64,000 bases of DNA from Brachyspira intermedia PWS/A (GCF_000223215.1 NC_017243.1:124001-188000), one strand, 5' to 3'; shown: positions 7,081 to 16,512, counted from the stretch's first letter. Numbers and translations are program-made. Notes: generated from the letters alone by a model not told the origin.

Positions 7081-9624
7081 ATGATTCTTAATGAAAATAA
7101 TATACAATCTCCGTTTCAGTACAAAATAAGTGAAAATACATTTCAATTACTAAAAAGAAATGGAGAATTAGAACTTAATACTGATAATATTCAGGTAAGA
7201 GTTTTTGAAGGTCAAAGACTTTTTTGCGCTGATATAGGTTATGCCGTTGATGGTCCATTAGAAAATATGGAGTTCTTAATTGATGATATAAAAGTATATC
7301 CGCAGTTATTAGAAAGCTTAAAAGATTTACAAACTGTATATGTTAAAGATAATGAAATATATTTAGTAAATAATGATCTTAATTTCAAGAGTATAATTTT
7401 CTTTCCGCCAAGTGATTTAAATAAAAATTTTAAATTTGATATTACAACATATAGTACAACTTTTTCATCATTTATGTTTGATGAGATAGCTAAAAAATTA
7501 AATACTCTTGATACAAATTATCCTATAAAAAATTATTATGCGAATATAGATTATAAAGTTAATGATGTTATAAAAAATAATGGCTATTTTTATAGAGTTT
7601 TTAAAGATTTTAAAAGTGATAATACAGATTATTATTTAAAAAATAATTGTAATTTAATAACTCCGTTCAAAAAATTAGAATTAGATACTGATTATAAAGC
7701 TAATGAATTAATAGAATATGAAAATAATTTTTTAATGGTACAAAAAGATTTCAGATACGAAAATAAAAATGGAGTATTAACTAATTTAAACGGTTTATTA
7801 AAGCCATTACAGGACATTATCATTTGGTTTGATGGAATAGCCAAGATATATAAAAATCAAATAATCATAAAAGATAATATTTCTTATATAGTTCTTGAAG
7901 ATATAGAAAATCCTGTTTGGGGCAATATACAAAAGAAATTAAATAGATTTATAAAAGCAGAAAATACTTTTTATGATGATACTAATTCAGGATTTGGAAA
8001 TAATACAAACAATGTTCAAAAGGCAATAGAAAAATTAAAATCAGGTAAGCAGGATAGTTTAACAGCCGGAAATAATATCAATTTAAATGGTAATAATATA
8101 AGCGTAATAGGCGGAACTAATAAAGAGTATGAATTAGGAAGTTTATATTTTATAAATGATTTGATTATTAAAGATGATAAAATATATCAAGTTAATGAAA
8201 ACTTTACTGCTTCAAATTGGAATACAGATATAAGTAAATGTACTTTAGTAAGCGGCGGAGAAATCGTAGGACAAGTAAAAGCAGTAGATGTAAGTTTTGA
8301 CAACAGCAACACACAATTACAGCAATTAGTAGGTTACGATTATCCAAAATATAAAAAGACTATAGCTGATAGTATTAATATGGTGTTTACTAATGGATCT
8401 TCTGATTATAACGCTTCAATAGTAAAGCAGTCGGATGGAAGCTATAGATTAAAATGTAATATTAGTAATTATTATATTGGTAGCAGAGATATGGGAGTAT
8501 TTCTTACCGTAAAAAATATAAATAATATTGATAATATATATGAGAGATTATCGTTTTTATCACAATTTTTTAATATACAAACTAATTATACAAGTATTGA
8601 GAGTTTAAACTATGTTAATTTAACTTCTGATGAATATATAATATCTGATTTAAATCTTAATTTAAAATTTGTTTTTATTTATAGCAGTTATAATAAATCT
8701 TTAAGTTTAATGATAGTTAAACAGGATTTTACTCCTATTATTGAAGGGACTTATAATATAACTTTAAATATAAGAAACAGAGTATTAAGACAAGAAGATA
8801 GAAATATATTTGCTTTCAGCAGCGGTTTTATGACAGAACAGGATATAATGGATAATTATATTTTTAATTTATCTCAAAATAACAGCAGCGTAAAATTAAA
8901 AGGTTCATATACTTTAAAAGCAGGTGCTGGACTTCTCATTGCTTTTTATAGCCCTATTATAGAAAACTATTTTAATGTTTCTAATTCAGGAGAATGGACA
9001 AATACAAATGGTATAACATCGAGCAGTAAAAAACCTTTAAAATTTAGTTTATATAAAAATAGTGATGCTGGAAATGAAAATCCTTTATATTTATTATTTA
9101 TAATGCATCAAGATGAAACAGATTTAACTGTAGGAGAAACAATTACTTTCAATCTCACACCGGATAAAAACTCTACACTTAATCCTATTTATTCTACAGT
9201 TACTAATGTTCAGCAAATGGGAGATGCTTTAGGTAATAATATTTATGATTACAGCGGGGTTGAAACTATAGTTCCTGGTGCAAAAGTTATAACATTAGAT
9301 GGTAAAACACATAAAGTTTATAGAAAATATTTTGAAATAGAATATGAATTTTTAAAAGATAATGTTGCACATGCTTTAACTGCATTATCAATAAACGGAA
9401 AAGTACTATTATTTGAAACTATACAAGTTAAAACTAGATATTTACCAGAGAATTTAGTATGGAATCAAGAAATATATTCCGGTAAAGTGTCAAATAGTAC
9501 GCATAGATTTGATGAATTTTTAGTACGTATAACTGAAAGAGGTTTTTCTATAATCTATCAAATTAGTATAGAGTCGTCATATAATTATGAAGGCTATTCT
9601 GGTTGGGTTCAATATTATAAATAA
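7081..9624 (+). CDS. Tail fibre-like protein, possibly VSH-1 Hvp101 counterpart
   Basis: 847 residues, about 97 kDa, rich in Asn, Tyr and Ile; AAGGGA lies upstream of the ATG. Around residues 305-345 it has GNNTNNVQKAIEKLKSGKQD followed by SLTAGNNINLNGNNISV. This is the short helix plus 'KQDxLTAGxNI' pattern typical of phage tail fibre shafts. The C-terminal half is beta-rich. Its size is close to the largest VSH-1 tail protein (101 kDa). It probably contacts the recipient cell surface. The fibre pattern is seen directly; the identity with Hvp101 is inference. Confidence 0.5.
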   Translation: MILNENNIQSPFQYKISENTFQLLKRNGELELNTDNIQVRVFEGQRLFCADIGYAVDGPLENMEFLIDDIKVYPQLLESLKDLQTVYVKDNEIYLVNNDLNFKSIIFFPPSDLNKNFKFDITTYSTTFSSFMFDEIAKKLNTLDTNYPIKNYYANIDYKVNDVIKNNGYFYRVFKDFKSDNTDYYLKNNCNLITPFKKLELDTDYKANELIEYENNFLMVQKDFRYENKNGVLTNLNGLLKPLQDIIIWFDGIAKIYKNQIIIKDNISYIVLEDIENPVWGNIQKKLNRFIKAENTFYDDTNSGFGNNTNNVQKAIEKLKSGKQDSLTAGNNINLNGNNISVIGGTNKEYELGSLYFINDLIIKDDKIYQVNENFTASNWNTDISKCTLVSGGEIVGQVKAVDVSFDNSNTQLQQLVGYDYPKYKKTIADSINMVFTNGSSDYNASIVKQSDGSYRLKCNISNYYIGSRDMGVFLTVKNINNIDNIYERLSFLSQFFNIQTNYTSIESLNYVNLTSDEYIISDLNLNLKFVFIYSSYNKSLSLMIVKQDFTPIIEGTYNITLNIRNRVLRQEDRNIFAFSSGFMTEQDIMDNYIFNLSQNNSSVKLKGSYTLKAGAGLLIAFYSPIIENYFNVSNSGEWTNTNGITSSSKKPLKFSLYKNSDAGNENPLYLLFIMHQDETDLTVGETITFNLTPDKNSTLNPIYSTVTNVQQMGDALGNNIYDYSGVETIVPGAKVITLDGKTHKVYRKYFEIEYEFLKDNVAHALTALSINGKVLLFETIQVKTRYLPENLVWNQEIYSGKVSNSTHRFDEFLVRITERGFSIIYQISIESSYNYEGYSGWVQYYK

Positions 9625-9638
9625 GGAGTTAATGAAAA

Positions 9639-9938
9639 ATGAAAGATATGTTTGATAAAAAATACTCTAAATTAGAAAAAGACGGAAAAACTTTAACACC
9701 TAAAACTGATAAAGAGCTTTTTGAAGAAAATATTATAACTAAAGAAGAATATAATGAAAGAATAAATCAAAAAAGAGAAACTTTATATGAAAATAAAACT
9801 GATAAGCAAGTAATAGAATTATCTAGAAATTTTTTTAATAAGAATAAAGATAATCTATTAGAAGAAGAGAAATTTGTTCTTGATTCAATCAATAAAGAAG
9901 TAGAAGAAATAAAAACACAATATCCAAAACAAAATTAA
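9639..9938 (+). CDS. Small charged protein after the fibre gene
   Basis: A 99-residue, strongly charged (Lys/Glu-rich), predicted helical protein. Residues 20-50 contain TPKTDKELFEENIITKEEYN, a pattern seen in small phage proteins (SHOCT-like 'G.ITEEEF' turns). AAGGAG lies ten bases upstream; an ATG seven bases earlier is out of frame and closes after seven codons. Placed between the fibre and the endolysin, it may be a fibre-assembly or accessory protein. No firm function. Confidence 0.4.
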   Translation: MKDMFDKKYSKLEKDGKTLTPKTDKELFEENIITKEEYNERINQKRETLYENKTDKQVIELSRNFFNKNKDNLLEEEKFVLDSINKEVEEIKTQYPKQN

Positions 9939-9974
9939 AGGAGGAAAGCGACCAAGTAGGGAGCATAACAATAA

Positions 9975-10051
9975 AGGAGGAAAGCGAAAACGAGCCAGCT
10001 AGTAACTTCAGTTGCTAGCTATTTATAGGCGAGTTTGAGCATAGAAATAGT
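9975..10051 (+). promoter_or_regulatory. Structured leader of the endolysin gene (element E1)
   Basis: AAAGGAGGAAAGCGA occurs twice (from 9938 and from 9974). It is followed by GCC (9994-9996), a 10-bp hairpin with arms AGCTAGTAAC/GTTGCTAGCT (9997-10020), a 7-base bulge ATTTATA, and GGC (10028-10030) that can pair with the GCC. The endolysin ATG follows 21 bases later with no Shine-Dalgarno sequence of its own. A very similar element, with the same bulge length and spacing, precedes the gene at 27864. Confidence 0.5.
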
Positions 10052-10645
10052 ATGATAACAAAAGAACAAATAATAAAAATAGGAATAGAAGAAAAATGGC
10101 TTGAACCTTTGAATAATGCTTTTATAAAATATCATATTACAGATATAAATGAAAAAGCAATGTTTTTGGCTCAAACTACTCATGAAAGCAATAATTATAA
10201 AAGGCTTGAAGAGAGTTTTAATTACAGCCCTAAAAGATTATTTGAAGTTTTTAGAAAAAGAGTTGGAAGTTTGGAGAATGCCAAAAAGTTATGTAATGAA
10301 GGATCTAAGTCAATAGCAGATTTTGTTTATGGTGGAAGATTAGGAAATGCCAAAGATGAAGGATACAAATACAGAGGCAGAGGAATAATGCATCTTACAG
10401 GAAAAAATAATTATGAATACTACGGCAAGAAATTAAATATTGATTTAGTTAATAATCCTCACTTGGCAAAAGAACCTGATGAGGCAATAGAAATAGCTTT
10501 ACTTTTTTGGAAGGAAAAAGGCTGCGGAATGTTTGCCAAAATGAGAGATGTAAAAACTGTAACTAAATTGATCAATGGCGGTTACAACGGACTTGATGAC
10601 AGACAGAAAAGATTTAATAGTATTTTAAAAATACTAGAAAGCTGA
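10052..10645 (+). CDS. Endolysin, glycoside hydrolase family 19
   Basis: A 197-residue cytoplasmic muralytic enzyme with no signal peptide, as expected for a holin-dependent endolysin. GH19 hallmarks are visible: AMFLAQTTHESNNY at residues 36-49, with the general acid Glu45, and YKYRGRGIMHLTGKNNY at residues 105-121. The domain fills almost the whole protein and there is no separate wall-binding module. It opens the lysis block of the cluster and matches the lysin reported for VSH-1. It would cut peptidoglycan to release GTA particles. The start has no nearby Shine-Dalgarno but follows the structured element just upstream. Confidence 0.85.
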   Translation: MITKEQIIKIGIEEKWLEPLNNAFIKYHITDINEKAMFLAQTTHESNNYKRLEESFNYSPKRLFEVFRKRVGSLENAKKLCNEGSKSIADFVYGGRLGNAKDEGYKYRGRGIMHLTGKNNYEYYGKKLNIDLVNNPHLAKEPDEAIEIALLFWKEKGCGMFAKMRDVKTVTKLINGGYNGLDDRQKRFNSILKILES

Positions 10646-10666
10646 AAAAGGAATAAAAATATTAAA

Positions 10667-11521
10667 ATGGATTTATACACTTTTGTTTCTATAGTGTTTG
10701 GATTTTTAGCTTTTATCTTATTTTTAAGATTTCTTTATTATATATTTGGAAACGTTAAAGATAAAATGAAAGATATTAATATAGAAGCCAAGCATAAAGA
10801 CGGACATCAATTTAATATCAATTCCAATTTTGATAATAAAATAAAAGAAGTCAAAAAAGAGATTTTAAATAATGATGATATAAACGAAGAAAAACTTCTT
10901 AATAATTTAAATATTAAAGTACCTACAGAAAAAGAATTTAATTATCAGGAAGCTATCAAAAAATACAAAACAGAAATATATAACTTAAAAAATAAATATA
11001 TTACTAAAACTATTTATATAGCTTTTTTATATATAGTTCTTAATTGGGAAAGCTATACTCGTAAAGTTTTTAGGAAAGTAATTTATAAAAATGGTATAAG
11101 CAAATATGAAGGACATAAATATTCAGAGTATAAGCAAAAATATATTGACAATATAATTTTAGCTTTCAATCAATTATTACAAAGAAGCGAAATAAAAAGT
11201 CTCCAGAACAAAGAAATCAAAATCATACTTAATACTAATATGCTTCTATTTAATATGGAGCTTAATAGAATATTTGATGATATAAAAAACAGACATATAG
11301 ATGCAGAAAACAGCAGAAAAGAAATTAATCTTTCTACAATAAAAGATAATTATAACAATAGAGAAATTATTGAAAGCGAGCTTGAAAATATTAATGATTT
11401 TAATGAGGCTTTAAGAGAGATAGAAGACAGCATATTAAATAAAGATATAAAAGAATTAAAAGAATTTATTTTAGGAAACTTTCTTAATATGCTAAAAAAT
11501 AATGTTAGGAATAGTAAATGA
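10667..11521 (+). CDS. Membrane-anchored helical protein in the lysis block
   Basis: 284 residues with one N-terminal membrane helix (about residues 5-28) and a long, charged, largely helical remainder. A second moderately hydrophobic stretch lies near residues 112-128 (YIAFLYIVLNW). It lies between the endolysin (21 bases away) and the holin-like gene, overlapping the latter by ATGA, so it belongs to the lysis operon. It might regulate or help lysis, but no known family is recognised. Confidence 0.45.
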   Translation: MDLYTFVSIVFGFLAFILFLRFLYYIFGNVKDKMKDINIEAKHKDGHQFNINSNFDNKIKEVKKEILNNDDINEEKLLNNLNIKVPTEKEFNYQEAIKKYKTEIYNLKNKYITKTIYIAFLYIVLNWESYTRKVFRKVIYKNGISKYEGHKYSEYKQKYIDNIILAFNQLLQRSEIKSLQNKEIKIILNTNMLLFNMELNRIFDDIKNRHIDAENSRKEINLSTIKDNYNNREIIESELENINDFNEALREIEDSILNKDIKELKEFILGNFLNMLKNNVRNSK

Positions 11522-11775
11522 GTATATTTAATTTTACAGACAAACATAATGCTAACAAAAAACTTTCTATATATACGAGTATAATAAGTTTTTTATTAGG
11601 TTGTATTTGGGTATTTGTTAATTTGATTTATAGAGGCAGAATAATAACTAAAGAAGAGTCAATAGCAGTAGTTATAATTCTTTTAGGACTTAATGCTGTG
11701 AGTTTTGGAAGTGATTTGAGAGGATTTATAAAACTTTTAAAAAATAAGGATATTAAAAAAGATGATAATGATTAA
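11518..11775 (+). CDS. Holin-like small membrane protein
   Basis: An 85-residue protein with two membrane helices (about residues 17-37 and 47-63), a positively charged loop between them and a charged C-terminal tail (KNKDIKKDDND). That is the class II holin layout. It overlaps its neighbours on both sides (ATGA at 11518; the next start at 11762 lies inside it). Known VSH-1 clusters include a holin next to the lysin. It would open the inner membrane to free the endolysin. Holins have no shared motif, so the call is by topology and context. Confidence 0.6.
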   Translation: MSIFNFTDKHNANKKLSIYTSIISFLLGCIWVFVNLIYRGRIITKEESIAVVIILLGLNAVSFGSDLRGFIKLLKNKDIKKDDND

Positions 11776-12124
11776 TATGTTTATTAATTTATTTAAATCT
11801 AAATTTATTGATTTTTTAAAGTCAAAATATTTTCTATTGTTTATTATAATAGCTTGTATATCTATATATATATTATTTTTAAATATTAATCTGAATAATA
11901 AAAATAAAGAAATAGATAAATTAAATAATGATATAATCAATCTTAAAGCTACTAATTCCTTATTATATAAGGATATTAATTTTAAACAAAAGCAATTAAT
12001 GATATTAGATACTTTTACAAACAGTGATAATGTTATACGAAATATTAAAAATAAAAAATTAAGTGATGATACTATAAATGCTTTAAATATTATTATTAAT
12101 GATTATAGAAAAACATTAAAATAG
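11762..12124 (+). CDS. Inner-membrane spanin (Rz-like) candidate
   Basis: A 120-residue type II membrane protein: a short cytoplasmic N-terminus, one helix (about residues 24-43), then a periplasmic coiled coil (NNKNKEIDKLNNDIINLKA and onward). This is the i-spanin architecture. The next reading frame is a small lipoprotein, as in Rz/Rz1 pairs. Spanins link and fuse inner and outer membranes in the last step of lysis, which fits a double-membrane spirochaete. Identification is from architecture and gene order only. Confidence 0.55.
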   Translation: MIMINMFINLFKSKFIDFLKSKYFLLFIIIACISIYILFLNINLNNKNKEIDKLNNDIINLKATNSLLYKDINFKQKQLMILDTFTNSDNVIRNIKNKKLSDDTINALNIIINDYRKTLK

Positions 12125-12139
12125 GATAATAAAAAATAT

Positions 12140-12345
12140 ATGAAATATTTAATTTTTTTATGTTATTTTTTGTGATAAGCTGTTGCTCAACTAAGTACAT
12201 TACAGTTCCGTTAATAGCATCTCCAGATATATATAACCCGGGTATAGTATATACAGAAAAGGACTTAATTAGAGAATATAAACGCTCTTTAATGAAAATA
12301 AGTGAATGGCAAAATTGGTATAATGTTCAAACAAATATAAATTAA
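12140..12345 (+). CDS. Outer-membrane spanin (Rz1-like) lipoprotein, frame broken at a T7 run
   Basis: From the ATG at 12160 the product is 61 residues with only six residues before the lipobox cysteine (LFFVISC), too short for a signal peptide. An ATG at 12140 would give a proper lysine-led signal, MKYLIFFMLFFVISC, but only if the run of seven T at 12153-12159 is read with a -1 shift (or has one more T). The mature part is a short Pro-containing peptide, as in Rz1-type o-spanins. The pairing with the upstream i-spanin candidate supports the role. Confidence 0.5.
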
Positions 12346-12399
12346 TTTTACAATTAATGAATAAAAATTTATATTAAAATAATATTTTAGAACAAAATA

Positions 12400-12428
12400 T
12401 TGACATATAATTGTTTTTTGTATAGAAT
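12400..12428 (+). promoter_or_regulatory. Sigma-70-type promoter for the first chemoreceptor
   Basis: TTGACA (12400-12405), 17-base spacer, TAGAAT (12423-12428). It is placed between the lysis genes and the first chemoreceptor start at 12463, so the chemoreceptor can be expressed independently of the GTA late transcript. Confidence 0.65.
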
Positions 12429-12462
12429 ACTTGCATCAAAATATATGAGGTAAATTTTTATT

Positions 12463-14292
12463 ATGAAGAAGGTAAAATTGCCAAAAGCAAGTACAGTTTT
12501 TAAAATGGGTAAATTTGATAGTATAATGTTTAAAATACCATTAATGGTCATAGTAATGATACTTATATTATCGGTAACAATTATAAGTGTTTCAATTAGT
12601 TTAGCAACTAAAGAATTAAATAATGTAACAGCGTCTGGATTTGAGACTTCTGTTAATGGTTTTTCGTCCTTAATAGATAGCATACTATCTTATCAGTCTA
12701 CACTTATAGAATCTTATGCAAATATTCCTACAATAAAAGAATATGTTTCAAGTCGTAGTGAAGAAGTTCAAAATAGGGCAATAAGAACTATGACAATATT
12801 ATTTGATAATAATGATTATATAATAGATTTACTTATGCTTGATTTGAATGGAAAAGTAATTGAAAGCTATGATGGCAGCAAAGATTTAACAGGTACAGAT
12901 ATATCCACAAAATACAATAGATTATGGACAGCATTTGTCAATCAAAATTATAAAACTACATTATCATTTAGTATATATAAAGAAGGAAATGATATAATAC
13001 TTCCAGTTTTGCAGGGCGTTAAAGATAATAATAATACAGTAGTTGGAGCTTTTATAGCTTATGTGAATTGGGGAAAGATAATTGATGAAAGTTTGAAAGA
13101 TTCAAAAGATCAATTTTCAACAGATAAAACACTTTTTATCATAAACGATTATTCAGAAATAGTTTATCATAATAATAAAAACAGATTATTTTCTAAAGCT
13201 ACAGATTCTCTTATAATACCTGAAAATGAAACATCAGGACTTCTTAGTTATGTAAGAGAGGGAGTAGGAATATCAGCATTTTTCAAGAAATTATCTACAA
13301 CTAGATGGACAATGGTTGAAAGAACAACTGATGATTTATTATATGCACCAGGTAAAAAGATGATATTAATCGGTATTATAAGTACTATTAAACCTATCAA
13401 ATTTATAGTAAAAGAAGCACATGATATGGCTGAGGGTAATTTTGCTTTAAGTGCTACTATAGAAAACAGACATGATGAAATAGGTGAATTATCTCATTCA
13501 TTTCAGGTTATGAGAGATAAAATAGTAAGTGTTATAACAGATGTATTAGATGCTTCTACAGAAATAGCCAATGCTGCGACTCAATTATATAAAGGCGGAG
13601 AGGATTTAGCAGAGAGAACAGAGTATCAGGCATCTAGTTTGGAAGAAACAGCTTCATCTATGGAGGAGATGGCATCTACTATCAAATCTTCTGCTCAGCA
13701 TTCTATTGATGGAAATAATGTTATGATAGATTCAAGAAATGCGGTTGAAGAAGGTGCTGTTGTTATTGGAAACACTACTCAAATGATAGAAGATGTTTAT
13801 GAATCCAGTGCTAAAATAAAAAATATAACAAAAGTAATAGAAGATATTGCTTTTCAGACAAATATACTTGCTTTAAATGCTTCAGTAGAGGCAGCAAGAG
13901 CAGGTGATCAAGGTAGAGGTTTTGCGGTAGTAGCAAGCGAGGTAAGAAATTTAGCACAAAATTCACAGGCTTCAGCTAAAGATATAACTTTACTTATAGA
14001 TGATATATATGAGAAAATAAATAAATCAGCAGAAATGGCAAGACATTCTCAGGAAATATTTAACAATATAGAATCAAAAATAGAAGAGACTTCTAAAATA
14101 ATGAATGATATAAGTCATACAGCAGTAGAACAGGAGGCTGGAGTAGATCAAGTAAATACAGCTGTGGCTAAAATGGATAGTATCACTCAGCAGAATGCTG
14201 CTTTAGTAGAAGAAGCAACATCAGCATCTAAATCATTATTAGATCAGGCTAAACATTTAGAGGATCTTATGTCTTTCTTTAGAGTTAAATAA
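12463..14292 (+). CDS. Methyl-accepting chemotaxis protein lacking its second membrane helix
   Basis: 609 residues. TM1 is at about 26-48, then a dCache-like periplasmic sensor (50-290), then the cytoplasmic signalling domain with the invariant tip ([19 protein letters not shown] and [16 protein letters not shown]). In the two downstream paralogues a 20-residue hydrophobic TM2 follows the KK pair at the end of the sensor. Here the sequence runs [16 protein letters not shown], 18 residues shorter, leaving only about seven hydrophobic residues. The reading frame is intact. Without TM2 the signalling domain could not reach the cytoplasm with normal topology. In B. hyodysenteriae, as I recall, VSH-1 genes adjoin mcp genes, and this fits. 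Confidence 0.85.
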   Translation: MKKVKLPKASTVFKMGKFDSIMFKIPLMVIVMILILSVTIISVSISLATKELNNVTASGFETSVNGFSSLIDSILSYQSTLIESYANIPTIKEYVSSRSEEVQNRAIRTMTILFDNNDYIIDLLMLDLNGKVIESYDGSKDLTGTDISTKYNRLWTAFVNQNYKTTLSFSIYKEGNDIILPVLQGVKDNNNTVVGAFIAYVNWGKIIDESLKDSKDQFSTDKTLFIINDYSEIVYHNNKNRLFSKATDSLIIPENETSGLLSYVREGVGISAFFKKLSTTRWTMVERTTDDLLYAPGKKMILIGIISTIKPIKFIVKEAHDMAEGNFALSATIENRHDEIGELSHSFQVMRDKIVSVITDVLDASTEIANAATQLYKGGEDLAERTEYQASSLEETASSMEEMASTIKSSAQHSIDGNNVMIDSRNAVEEGAVVIGNTTQMIEDVYESSAKIKNITKVIEDIAFQTNILALNASVEAARAGDQGRGFAVVASEVRNLAQNSQASAKDITLLIDDIYEKINKSAEMARHSQEIFNNIESKIEETSKIMNDISHTAVEQEAGVDQVNTAVAKMDSITQQNAALVEEATSASKSLLDQAKHLEDLMSFFRVK

Positions 14293-14347
14293 AAATTATT
14301 TTTAGGTATTTGCTATTGACTATTTATTTATAAGTATTAATATCTTT

Positions 14348-14438
14348 GCAGCATAAAATTATTAAAAATATTTTTTATATAGGAACTTTTTGTTTTTTAA
14401 AACGTCTAACAATAAATAAATAATTTTATTTATGCTGC
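14348..14438. repeat. Inverted repeat between chemoreceptor genes
   Basis: GCAGCATAAAATTA at 14348-14361 is repeated inverted at 14421-14438 (TAATTTTATTTATGCTGC, with four extra bases), enclosing about 60 bases. There is no T-run after it, so it is not an ordinary terminator. It lies in the leader of the second chemoreceptor, whose start is at 14466 behind AGAGG. Confidence 0.45.
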
Positions 14439-14465
14439 AATTATATTAACTAGAGGTGTTTTTAT

Positions 14466-16301
14466 ATGAAAAAAATTAATAGTATAGCAGTAAAACTTCC
14501 ATTAATTGTAAATATTGTAACAATAATGATATGTGTTTTTATAATACTTTCATTATTGAAGGTGGCAGTTGATGAAATTAATGGTTATGTTAATACTAAT
14601 ATAGAAACATCAGCAAATGGATATTGTAATTTTTTGGATAAGACTATAGAAGAACAAACATTACTAATGCAAAGTTATTCTAGCATGCCTGTTATAATAG
14701 ATTATTTGAAAAATTATATTTGGATGGAAGGTACTGTTTTTATAACTTTGCAGAAAGTATTGAATAATAATGAATTTATAACTAATGCTTATATACTTTC
14801 AAGCGACTCTAGTCTAATATCATCTTATGATGGTAAGTTAAAAGATTCAAGTATAAAGATATCATCACAATATCCTGATTTATGGAATAAGTTTGTATCT
14901 AAAAATTATGAAATAACTATAGCAGATAACATATATAAATCAGATATTAATAATGGATTTGTTTTACCTATAATTTGTCCTATTTTAGATTATGATAATA
15001 CTTTTTTAGGAGCTTTTATAGGTTTTATAGATTGGTCTTTAATTATACAAGACAGTTTAAATAGATTTGGAAATGTTTTTAATAAAGATAATTCAATATT
15101 TATAATTAATGCTAATAACGAGTGTGTATTCCATAATATTTCTTCAGAATTAAACAAAAAATTAGATATAGGCATACCTCAAAATGGGGCTAGTGGAATT
15201 ATTAAATATGATTATTTTAATGAATCTAAATTAGCATTTTATAAAAGAATGGAAATTATGCCTTGGGTTTTAGCTAATGGGGTGTCTGAAAAATTAATTT
15301 ATTCAGCACCTAAAAAAATGTTATTAATAGGAAGTCTTATTGGTTTAATCGGTATAATTATATCTGTTTTATTTTCAGTATTTTATATAAGAAAGACTAT
15401 TAATCCTATTAAATATATAGTTAAAGAGGCAAAAGAGATATCTTCAGGAAATTTTGCATCAAATTCTAATATAAAAGCAAGTAATGATGAAATAGGAGAA
15501 TTGCTTGATTCTTTTTCTGAAATGAGATCTAAATTTTCTACTATGATAAAAGAAATATTAATGGCTTCTAAAGAGATAGCTAATTCAGCTTCAGAATTGT
15601 ATGCTGGAAGCGAGGATTTAGCAAAAAGAACAGAATATCAGGCATCCAGTTTGGAAGAAACAGCTTCATCTATGGAGGAGATGGCTTCTACAATAAAATC
15701 ATCAGCTCAAAATTCTGTAGATGGTAATGAGGTAATGATGGCTTCAAGAAATGCCGTATTAGAAGGTGGTAGTGTTATAGCCAATACTACTAAAATGATA
15801 GAAGATGTTTATGATGCTAGTGCTAAAATAAAAAATATAACTAAGGTAATAGAAGATATTGCTTTTCAGACAAATATACTTGCTTTAAATGCTTCAGTAG
15901 AGGCAGCAAGAGCAGGGGATCAAGGAAGAGGTTTTGCAGTAGTGGCAAGCGAGGTAAGAAACTTAGCACAGAACTCACAAACATCAGCTAAAGATATAAC
16001 AGTATTAATAGAAGACATTTATGAAAAGATAAATAAATCAGCAGAAATGGCAAGACATTCACAAGAAATATTTAGTGATATAGAATCAAAAATAGAAGAG
16101 ACTTCTAAGATAATGAGTGATATAAGTCATACAGCAGTAGAACAAGAAGCAGGAGTTGATCAAGTTAATAGTGCGGTATCTAAAATGGATAGTATCACAC
16201 AGCAGAATGCTTCTTTGGTAGAACAATCCACTGCAGCATCTAAATCTTTATTAGATCAAGCTAAACATTTGGAAGAATTAATGTCATTTTTTAGACTTTA
16301 A
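14466..16301 (+). CDS. Methyl-accepting chemotaxis protein, paralogue 2
   Basis: 611 residues: TM1 about 11-33, periplasmic dCache-like sensor, TM2 about 284-306 (GSLIGLIGIIISVLFSVFYI), HAMP-like linker (INPIKYIVKEAKEISSGNF), and a full signalling domain ending SFFRL. It lacks the C-terminal pentapeptide that tethers CheR in enterobacteria. The signalling half is almost identical, in DNA as well as protein, to the genes on either side, while the sensor halves differ strongly. Separate ligands feeding one chemotaxis pathway are likely. Confidence 0.92.
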   Translation: MKKINSIAVKLPLIVNIVTIMICVFIILSLLKVAVDEINGYVNTNIETSANGYCNFLDKTIEEQTLLMQSYSSMPVIIDYLKNYIWMEGTVFITLQKVLNNNEFITNAYILSSDSSLISSYDGKLKDSSIKISSQYPDLWNKFVSKNYEITIADNIYKSDINNGFVLPIICPILDYDNTFLGAFIGFIDWSLIIQDSLNRFGNVFNKDNSIFIINANNECVFHNISSELNKKLDIGIPQNGASGIIKYDYFNESKLAFYKRMEIMPWVLANGVSEKLIYSAPKKMLLIGSLIGLIGIIISVLFSVFYIRKTINPIKYIVKEAKEISSGNFASNSNIKASNDEIGELLDSFSEMRSKFSTMIKEILMASKEIANSASELYAGSEDLAKRTEYQASSLEETASSMEEMASTIKSSAQNSVDGNEVMMASRNAVLEGGSVIANTTKMIEDVYDASAKIKNITKVIEDIAFQTNILALNASVEAARAGDQGRGFAVVASEVRNLAQNSQTSAKDITVLIEDIYEKINKSAEMARHSQEIFSDIESKIEETSKIMSDISHTAVEQEAGVDQVNSAVSKMDSITQQNASLVEQSTAASKSLLDQAKHLEELMSFFRL

Positions 16302-16400
16302 GTTGATTTATAAATGAAAATTAAGTGAATTTTTTTGTTTTTATTCATTAATATATAAAACTTTTTTATAATAATAAATTTATATTATTGTTTTTTTTAA

Positions 16401-16429
16401 TTGACTTTTTTTGTTAACTAAATTATACT
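16401..16429 (+). promoter_or_regulatory. Promoter for the third chemoreceptor
   Basis: TTGACT (16401-16406), 17-base spacer, TATACT (16424-16429), about 80 bases before the ATG at 16513. AGAGG lies ahead of the start codon. The third receptor can therefore be transcribed on its own. Confidence 0.5.
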
Positions 16430-16512
16430 GTTAGAAGTGGTGTTGGTAGTTTTCTTATTATAACATAATATCTAGTTTTAAATATTTAGTAATTTATTTA
16501 TAGAGGTCTTTT

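Noticed and set aside
12387-12683. Minus-strand open frame of 98 residues opposite the first chemoreceptor
   Set aside because: It overlaps a promoter and the well-supported chemoreceptor N-terminus; it is a reading-frame shadow.
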